Source: Oscheius onirici (lineage: Eukaryota; Nematoda; Chromadorea; Rhabditida; Rhabditidae). From it: 64,000 nt of DNA. Shown in pieces: positions 53,858-64,000 of the stretch. A program made the translations under genes and the position numbers. Where the stretch lies: contig OW051469.1 in assembly GCA_932521025.1 (NCBI GenBank), positions 9,312,398-9,376,397 on the forward strand, in the 5' to 3' direction. Position 1 is the first letter of the stretch. The number at the start of each line of letters is the position of its first letter. The notes under the pieces were generated by a model. The model was not told the origin of the DNA. It saw nothing but the letters and a program-made list of their open reading frames with translations, and did not search any database.

Positions 53858-56240
53858 ATGATTGCAATCTTACTGATCGGCCTTCTTTTCTACTACATCT
53901 TCAGCTACTACAGAAATGTAAGACGGTACCCGAAAGGTCCTACTCCGCTTCCTTTCATTGGAAATTTGCATCAGGTACTTCCCCTCATTTAAAAAAATTC
54001 CAAAAGTTTGCAGCTCGACTTCAAGCACCTTCACCTCGAACTGACAAAGATGGCCGAAATTTACGGAAACATTTTCACAGTCTGGCTGCCGCGTCCCTTT
54101 GTTATCATTGCCGACTGCAAGAACATCAAGGAAGCTCTATCTAACGACGACTTTTCTGGAAGGACTGGTGTCCTTCCTGAAACACTCTTTTACACGACCG
54201 AAAATGGAGGAATTGTCTTCTCACAGGGCGAAAACTGGAAGGAACAAAGACGCTTCTCCCTTCATGTTCTCCGGGATTTTGGCATGGGAAAGGCCATCAT
54301 GGAAGAAATGGTAAAAACTTTAATGGTCTGAAATACGGTATAGGTCCTAAATTCCGCTCAAGACTGCCTGGAACATCTGAAGAGTCTGAACACGGCGGAG
54401 GGAATTGACCTGAAGTGGCCGCTTCAACTTTTTGTCGGAAACATCATCACGAAGGTTCTCTTCAACTTCAGCTTCAAATACAACGACTGCGAAAAGTTGA
54501 AGATTTTTGTAGAGGCAGGAGATGAGGAAATGCTGAAAATGAAGTTTGTCTGGACATAATCACAATGTAAATCAATTTTTCAGAGAAATTCACCCAATTA
54601 TCATGCTGATAGCTCAAAAATGTCCCAGTGTATTCAACGTGCCATTCATTCGACGATTACTGTTTGGGAGTCACGACGAAGTTGTGAACAAGGTGAGTAT
54701 TCGAAGCGGTTGGGGGTTACTGCAAGTGGTAAATGAAATACTTTAGCGTTTTATATAAAATAATTACACTGTCTTTTGATTGCCTGTATTGCCTTCTGTG
54801 GCCGTCTCCTGAACTCATGAAAGGGACACTTGCGACGAGTAAAAATATAAAAATACTGAATAAGAAAGCTCATGAGCGCGTCAAAGTGGGCACGCAGCCT
54901 TTTCCTGCATAGCGCAGTCGGTTAGAGGTTCGACTGCGGATAAAAATATGACCAAAGTTCGATTCCATTTGACTATTACTTTTTTTTTCTTTTTAGGAGT
55001 CTCCCGGGAACACGTTTAGAACTGAAGAAGTTGGTGAAAATCATCAGTTTTCACTAGATCAGAACCGTTCATTTTGCACGCCAGATTCAAACGGGGTTGC
55101 TGTCTCGCTCTAAGAATTATTTTTATCTGCTAACTAGACTCGGTGACACGGTTTTTGACGACCAAATGGTGAAAAATACGTTCGGAATTCGACCAAGAAT
55201 ACCGAAAGTTTGAGAAGAAAAATTAATGGGTGGTCTACTGCACAGTAGCGTCGAAAATTGTGACAGAGAGACAGACAGACGGAAGACAGAAACTTTCCGA
55301 GTTCAGAGCTACGACGTAGTCCGCGATTTCCTAAAGCGCTGCCGGGAAGACTTTGACCCCAATGAAGAGTCCTCTTGTTTTGTTCACGCCTACATGAAGA
55401 AGCTCGGAACCAGCGAACATTTCAAGTAAGTGACAGTATTTTTTTAAATAAATTTTATCCTTCAGTGAAAATCAGATGTTGAATGTCTGCGGCGACTTCT
55501 ATGGAGCTGGACAAGAAACAACGACGACCACAATGAGATGGGCAATGCTTTTCCTGGCTCAGTATCAGGACGTACAGGAGAAGATGAGAGAAGAAATCTC
55601 CAAAGTTGTCGGATTCTCACAGTTTATCTCCATGAATGATAAGCAGAGACTTCCATATGTTGTGTAAGTTGACATTTTTACAATTCCTAGACAGCAAATG
55701 AAGTTTAAATTACGCTTAAATGTTCAGGGCTACGATTCACGAAATTCAAAGAATGGCCAACTTGATTCCAATGAATCTGACTCACAGAACTTTGAAAGAT
55801 ACAAGTGTTGGATCAACACCAGTTCCTGAAGACACTTACGTCATTACACTTCTTACTGTAAGTTCCAGTATATACCCTGTCACAAAAACAAACTGCCCAG
55901 AACGTTCTCTGGAACTCGTACAAAGACGGAGATGTCTTCCGACCCGAACGCTTCCTAATGGACGACGGGGTCACTTTGAACAAAGAGGCCGTGGACAAGA
56001 ACATTGTATTTTCCTTCGGAAAGAGAATCTGTGCCGGAGAAGGATTGGCAAGAGTAGAGCTGTTCATCGGACTAGTGTCCATTCTTCAAAATTTTAAGGT
56101 AATAGTTTTTCAGTACAGGGAATATCAGTTTTAAGATTCTCCCAATGCCTGGAAAACAACCCAATCTGGAGCCCATTGTCAGCTTTGTACTGCAGCCGCA
56201 GTCACAGAAATTGAGACTTGTGCCGTTGGAAAAGAATTGA
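53858..56240 (+). CDS. Cytochrome P450, CYP2-clan nematode type (gene 2 of 5)
   Basis: Nine exons: 53858-53974, 54014-54310, 54344-54543, 54584-54692, 55307-55425, 55466-55663, 55728-55857, 55901-56098 and 56136-56240, giving 490 codons plus stop. All P450 landmarks are intact ([42 protein letters not shown]). The exon 2 C-terminal part is nearly identical to genes 1 and 3, and exons 5-9 are nearly identical to gene 3, including intron sequence, which suggests conversion. The intron 54693-55306 is about 614 nt, against about 40-75 nt in its paralogues, and holds a tRNA-like relic. The ATG is 1 nt after a TTTTTTTAG acceptor. Confidence 0.95.
54905..54968 (+). repeat. tRNA-like relic inside a P450 gene 2 intron
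   Basis: TGCATAGCGCAGTCGGTTAGAGGTTCGACTGCGG followed about 18 nt later by AAAGTTCGATTCC. A-box and B-box-like pieces are present, but there is no closing acceptor stem. It sits in the only enlarged intron of the P450 cluster. Confidence 0.55.
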
Positions 56241-57628
56241 GGATAAATATTTAGCATTTAAAAGCCGGCTTTAAAAGCGGGAGGGGGAGGGGGGAGAGAG
56301 CCGAACCCGGGTCGTCTGCGTAACAGCGGCGAAACTTAACAATACACCAAAATTTTAGGTCCCGGACTAACAAGCAAACATCCGTCTGTGATTCTGTGTT
56401 TGTCCGTAACCTCGAACAAGTCAAAACGAATCAGGTTTTGTTAAGATTAGATAGAAACTGTTGAACTTGAAGTTAGTGTTCGCTCAAGCTGTTTTTAACA
56501 TTCAGTTTGAGAAGAGCTCGGTTGACTCGGGAAAATAACAGAAAGGAGCAGAAAAGACGACTTGACTTGGTTAGAGATCAGAAGACAGCGGTTGACTAAA
56601 AAGGGATTGAGCCGGAACTTGGTTTCGAATAGTCGTTGGTTCGATTAATGGTAAAAACTGATAGACTGAACCTTGAAAAAAGTAGGATATTCGCGAATAT
56701 TCGCACTATTTTGCGAATTTCACATTCTCATTCGCACTTTCAAAAAATCTAAACTATCTAAAGCACAATGATGTCTGTGGTGGACTCTGTTTGGATGTTT
56801 GATTGTTTCTCCGGGACCCCAAATTTTGGTGTTTTTTTAAGAGTCGCCGTCTTCACCCAGACAACCCGGGTTCGACTCCTCTCCTCGACAAATATTTTTG
56901 CTTGACTGGGGAAGGGATCAGAAGTTAGGAAGAAAACAGAAGTAGAAAAACCGCCGACAGGCGGCGAAGCCGGCTGGTTGACTATTCAAAGCCTTGCGAA
57001 TTTATTCGCAATTCGCATTCGCACCTGATTTTACTATTCGCCCAGCCCTGCTTATACCGTAAATATTCGAATAGAGGTACATCTCGAATAGTGGCGCACC
57101 AAAACAGTGGTACTGAAAAATAGTGGCGCAGTGCCTCTATTCGAATAATTACGGTAAGTAACACCGCCGCCAGGCGTCGAAGCCGGCTGGTTAGAATGAG
57201 GTCAGAAACTGAGGAACAGATCGACCAGACTGATTCAAATCACCTCAAGAACAACCAGGCCGAATTAGTGATCAACGGCGCTAGAGACACTAGAATTGCG
57301 CGCGAACTAGACGAACTGACTAGAATGGCTAGATTGCCCCGTCTCAACCTTCTGTAAGAAGTGTGCTCGCACACTGATTCGGCGGTATATATTGCCAAAA
57401 ATGAACACAGAAAACACGCTCCTTCCCTGTTGATAACCCCGCTATCTTTTCGGCTTTTTTCTTAATACTGGACGATTAGATATCTGTCTCTGCACATATT
57501 CTTGTGCCAGCACAATTTTGTTCCGACGGGAACACATAAATGTGGCCGCTCAGTGCTCGATTAGCTATCAGTTGTTTGGCTCCCTGTTTACCTTTAATAT
57601 CAGTCGAATAGAATTTGTTTTTTTTAGA
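56241..57628. repeat. Repeat-rich gap between P450 genes 2 and 3
   Basis: Holds at least three pieces of one tRNA-derived repeat: 56285-56400 with GAGCCGAACCCGGGTCGTC; 56755-56985, inverted, with CCCGGGTTCGACTCCTCTCC and ending GGCGAAGCCGGCTGGTT; and 57165-57190, GGCGTCGAAGCCGGCTGGTT. A separate palindrome lies at 57053-57156. The P450 upstream block follows at 57270-57390 (CAACGGCGCTAGAGACACTAG, ACTGACTAGAATGGCTAGATTG, GTGCTCGCACACTGATT, GTATATATTG). Confidence 0.7.
57053..57156. mobile_element. Short MITE-like palindrome
   Basis: Ends TACCGTAAATATTCGAATAGAGG and CCTCTATTCGAATAATTACGGTA are inverted repeats, continuing inward through AATAGTGGCGCA and TAGTGGCGCAG. About 104 bp, non-coding, not obviously related to the 45.8 kb element apart from the TACxGTA ends. 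Confidence 0.8.
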
Positions 57629-59590
57629 ATGATCGCCATCCTACTGCTCGGCCTTCTTTTCTATTACATCTTCAGCTACTATAGGAACGTCAGCAGGTAT
57701 CCGAAAGGTCCTACTCCGCTTCCGTTCATTGGAAACTTGCATCAAGTACGTTTGAGAGGTATTATTTTAAGCCTCGAGCTAAACCCCTAGATTTTCTCAT
57801 TTTCATGTTTTCTCATGTCCAAATTTAAAAATATTTTTACAGCTAGACATCAAGCATCTTCACCTCGAACTAAGCAAGCTGGTTGAAACCCACGGAAACA
57901 TTTTCACAGTCTGGCTCCCTCGTCCCTTTGTTATCATTGCCGACTGTGAGAACATCAAAGAAGCTCTCTCGAACGACGACTTTTCTGGAAGGACTGGAGT
58001 CATCCCAGACACACTGTTTTCCTGTACCGAAAATGGAGGAATTGTCTTCTCACAGGGCGAAAACTGGAAGGAACAAAGACGCTTCTCCCTTCATGTTCTC
58101 CGGGATTTTGGCATGGGAAAGGCAATCATGGAAGAAATGGTACTCATTTTAAATGTCTAAAATACGGTATAGGTCCTAAACTCTGTACAAGACTGCCTGG
58201 AGCATCTGAAGAGTCTGAACACGGCGGAGGGAATTGACCTGAAGTGGCCCCTTCAACTTTTTGTTGGCAACATCATTACGAAAGTTCTCTTCAACTTCAA
58301 CTTCAAGTACAACGACTGCGAAAAGTTGAAGATTTTTGTAGAGGCCGGGGAGGAGGAAATGCTGAAGATGAAGTTAGTTGTATGTTAAATGCAATTCAAT
58401 TACACTTTCAGGGCTATTCATCCAATGATGATGCTGCTGGCTCAAAAATGTCCAAGTGTTTTCAATGTCCCACTTGTTAGGAGGATCTTGCTGGGGTGCC
58501 ACGAAAAAGTTGTGAAAAGGGTGAGGAATTTGAGCCGGAAAGAAGAACTGTGACAGAGAGACAGACAGATGGAAGACAGAAACTTTCCGAGTTCAGAGCT
58601 ACGACGTAGTCCGCGATTTCCTAAAGCGCTGCCGGGAAGACTTTGACCCCAATGAAGAGTCCTCTTGTTTTGTTCACGCCTACATGAAGAAGCTCGGAAC
58701 CAGCGAACATTTCAAGTAAGTGACAGTATTTTTTTAAATAAATTTTATCCTTCAGTGAAAATCAGATGTTGAATGTCTGCGGCGACTTCTATGGAGCTGG
58801 ACAAGAAACAACGACGACCACAATGAGATGGGCAATGCTTTTCCTGGCTCAGTATCAGGACGTACAGGAGAAGATGAGAGAAGAAATTGCCAAAGTTGTC
58901 GGATTCTCACGATTTATGTCCATGAACGACAAGCAGAGACTCCCTTACGTTGTGTATGTTCATAAATTTCGATCACTTATGAAATCCTAGGGCTACAATC
59001 AACGAAATCCAAAGGATGGCCAATCTTGTTCCAATGAATCTGACTCACAGAACTTTGAAAGATACAAGTGTTGGATCAACACCAGTTCCTGAAGACACTT
59101 ACGTCATTACACTTCTTACTGTAAGTTCCAGCCTCTGTTTCGTTGTCTCTCTGTTTACCTGATTCACTCACTATTCCTCTTGCAGTCTCTCTGACTCTGG
59201 CTGTGTAACTCTCCAACTGTCTGATCTATGTCTCAATGAATTTGTTACAGAACGTTCTCTGGAACTCGTACAAAGACGGAGATGTCTTCCGACCCGAACG
59301 CTTCCTAATGGACGACGGGGTCACTTTGAACAAAGAGGCCGTGGACAAGAACATTGTATTTTCCTTCGGAAAGAGAATCTGTGCTGGAGAAGGACTGGCA
59401 AGAGTAGAGCTGTTCATCGGTCTGGTGTCTATCTTACAAAACTATAGAGTATGTACATTTCGGTATTAACTAACAGAAGTTTAAGATTCTCCCAATGCCT
59501 GGAAAACAACCCAATCTGGAGCCCATTGTCAGCTTTGTACTGCAGCCGCAGTCACAGAAATTGAGACTTGTGCCGTTGGAAAAGAATTGA
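57629..59590 (+). CDS. Cytochrome P450, CYP2-clan nematode type (gene 3 of 5)
   Basis: Nine exons: 57629-57745, 57843-58139, 58173-58372, 58412-58520, 58597-58715, 58756-58953, 58991-59120, 59251-59448 and 59486-59590, giving 490 codons plus stop. Exon 1 and exons 2-3 with their intron are nearly identical to gene 1, whereas exons 5-8 with introns are nearly identical to gene 2, so the gene is a mosaic. Landmarks are intact: [37 protein letters not shown]. No intron splits the exon equivalent to exons 6-7 of gene 1. The ATG is 1 nt after a TTTTTTTTAG acceptor. Confidence 0.95.
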
Positions 59591-60729
59591 GAATAAATAT
59601 TTAGTAATTATGTACTGTTGCATTAGAAAGGGGACTAAGAGATAGAAGGACAGATTCTGGGTCTCTTGATTTACTCTCTCGATCTTTTCTTCTTTCGATT
59701 GGTCTCACAATCTGGGTGGTCTATGTTTGTTTCTATAAAAAGTAGCCGCTGCTTTAAAGCCATTGACAAAGTTTGTTCAAGAAACTTGAACAATGTTCAC
59801 AGTGCACTAAAAACACGTCCCTTCAAAAAAAAATTCAACGTTCCTGTCGAGACGTATCGAATTAGTGTCAAAAGCCGTCAGTGTCCCTTCTTGTGACAGC
59901 TCGCACAGTTCGTTTGTGACGGCACACTTGATAGCAGTCTTTTGAGAAGAGAGATAACAACTTTCTATATATGGGGTAAACACCGTCCCATTACTACTTA
60001 TTTTGATCAAACAAACAGCTGATCGCGGTCAGACAAAACTTTTTGCCATTGTTTGAGCTCTTTAGACGCGAGTTCTTTGTCAATTTGTTCAAGAGAAAAG
60101 CTCTTTGAACAGCTCCCCAACTTAAAGGCACGGGGCCGAAAGACTGATGTTCACTGGCTGTAATATTGCAAGCTATTCTCACTTTCTTCATATTTCTCAC
60201 AAGTGCTTGTGGCATGCATGAAATCTCCTCTGACACAGACTATTAACTGGCGTTTTACTCGTTTTTTTTCGCTGCATAACAGTCCTTTAAATTTTTTAGG
60301 CTTTTTTTAGCCTTTTCGTATTTTTCAAGTTTAAACTGTTATTTGTCAACGTGGAAAAATTACAGAAAAATCAAAAATAGCTGAATATACCAATAAGTCT
60401 GAGATAATTTAAATAACTATGTGGTTGATCCCGAAACGAAGAAATCTACAGTAAGTCTTCAATTAAATACATTCGCTGTCCCTCTTTCTCTCTTCCCATT
60501 TTTTTCTAGGTCAACTGATGATTTCCCGTCTCTTTCGTTTAACTGTCTTATCATTTCCAAACTTTACGACCCTAACTGGTTCCAGTATTTTTGAAACTCT
60601 GGAAACACAGACACTTGCTGAACTTTGCTCGCTAAACACATTTTTGTTCTTCTTGATTCTTATCGCGCGATCTTTGCCTTTGATTGATAACTTATAGGAC
60701 CTTGAAAATAATCTTGTATTTTCAGCGAA
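59591..60729. promoter_or_regulatory. Intergenic upstream of P450 gene 4
   Basis: No gene seen. A CTATATATGG sequence at about 59964 is preceded by GACAGCTCGCACAGTTCG (59896), loosely like the GTGCTCGCACACTG block of genes 1-3. It is 760 nt from the ATG, so its role here is doubtful. A TATTTTCAG acceptor lies 6 nt before the ATG. Confidence 0.45.
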
Positions 60730-62943
<2,214 letters not shown>

Positions 62944-63268
62944 TGTGTCATGAACCAAAAAACTAATTAACATGTCAAAAAGTTGTGATACGATTAAATC
63001 GATTAACACCTATTGGTTTTTCTCTATTTTATAACGCAAGTGCTTAAACTTTATCAGACCAACCTGTTCTCACCTACGAAGAGCTGTTAAAGTTTACTTT
63101 GTACTGAAACCAACGATCAGCATGCTCTCGAAATCGGGCTATTGTGCGCAGCACCTTTGGTCAAACAGCAGAGACTTTTTCACCTTGCGCGCTCACAAAA
63201 ACTTGTTTAAACATTGACTTGGTTCTCGCGTTTAAAAGTCCAAACTGTTACACACGTTGTCCTCAGGA
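62944..63268. other. Short gap between P450 genes 4 and 5
   Basis: 325 bp with no ORF of interest. TTGCGCGCTCAC at about 63187 is the only motif reminiscent of other P450 upstream blocks. The next ATG is 2 nt after a GTCCTCAG acceptor. Confidence 0.45.
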
Positions 63269-64000
63269 ATGCTCTACTTGCTGCTGGGATTATTGGGTTT
63301 TTTCGTCTATTACCTTATTTCATTTTACAATAATGTAAAGCGCTATCCGAAAGGACCAAGCCCATTTCCGATTATTGGAAACTTGCATCAAGTTAGTTTA
63401 TATATGTAGATGGGCTTAGTTATTTGTTTGCAGATTGATTGGCAACACGTTCACTTGAATCTGATGGAATTTTCCAAAACTTACGGTAATATATATACAG
63501 TTTGGCTGCCAAGACCGCACGTGGTCGTCTGTGACTATGAGAACATGAAGACAGCTTTTGCCAAAACGGATGACTTTGCTGGAAGAAGTGGAACCTTCCC
63601 AGACACGCTTTTTCAAAACATTCACAACGGAGGTGTTATCTTTTCAGAGGTAATAAATTTAAACAAAAATCTAGTTCATCATTCAGGGAGAAGCGTGGAA
63701 AGAACAAAGACGCACATCAATTCACATCTTGCGAGATTTTGGAATGGGAAAGAATCTGATGGAGGAAATGGTAAGTAATCGACTTTACTGGCTTATGAAA
63801 TAACATTTTAGGTTTTGAGATCGATGGAGTCCTGCATTAAACACATTCATTCTCTGAATCCCGATTCATCTGAAGGAATTAACATGCAATGGCCGATCCA
63901 ATTATTTGTCGGAAACGTGATCAACGAGACACTGTTCAATTTTGGTTATGGTTCTGAGAATTTTGAGCCAATGCAAAACTTTGTTATTGAACTTCAAAGG
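63269..64000 (+). CDS. Cytochrome P450, CYP2-clan nematode type (gene 5 of 5, cut by window edge)
   Basis: Exons 63269-63391, 63434-63649, 63687-63770 and 63812 onward, open to the window end, cover about the first 200 residues. Anchor [20 protein letters not shown]; hinge [13 protein letters not shown]; then [58 protein letters not shown] and [16 protein letters not shown]. The I-helix and heme loop lie beyond the window. It is the closest paralogue of gene 4 but lacks the intron that splits gene 4 at 61613-61653. Confidence 0.93.

Overview
The window is nuclear DNA from a nematode, probably rhabditid-like but not identifiable to species. The evidence is compact multi-exon genes with many 35-60 nt introns, 3' splice sites of the TTTCAG type, many start codons lying 0-40 nt downstream of such an acceptor (as expected for spliced-leader trans-splicing), and a tandem array of nematode-style CYP2-clan P450 genes. 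Exon models below were built by hand from splice consensus, phase continuity and family similarity recalled from memory. No database search was run. Boundaries may be off by 1-2 bases.

Left part (1-14.3 kb): the N-terminal end of an LMBRD2-like membrane protein; PAIP1 with a tRNA-Val(CAC) gene on the opposite strand of one intron; and a same-strand group mRpL27 - LIN-7 - ISCA2 - TTC19 with short gaps that resembles an operon. Three of these four act in mitochondria. ELOF1 follows on the + strand.

Middle (14.5-31.4 kb): the glycogen debranching enzyme AGL (-), whose introns carry hexanucleotide arrays and a partial duplication; then eIF3g, ARL2 and one or two unrecognised genes on the + strand.

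Accessory-looking part (31.4-44 kb): small secreted NTF2-like proteins, some damaged or in conflicting frames; an F-box-like ORF lodged between two halves of an NTF2-like gene; an ACAP/CNT-1 type ArfGAP; and several palindromic (MITE-like) elements. One stretch that includes a MITE arm and a signal-peptide exon has been copied in inverted orientation into an ACAP intron.

Right part (44-64 kb): a bHLH-PAS (NPAS4/CKY-1-like) gene converging tail-to-tail with an unrecognised serine/acid-rich gene, then five tandem P450 genes (four complete, the last cut by the window edge). The first three P450s look shaped by recent duplication and gene conversion, share a TATA-containing upstream block, and differ by one apparent recent intron gain. 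tRNA-derived repeat fragments are scattered among them.
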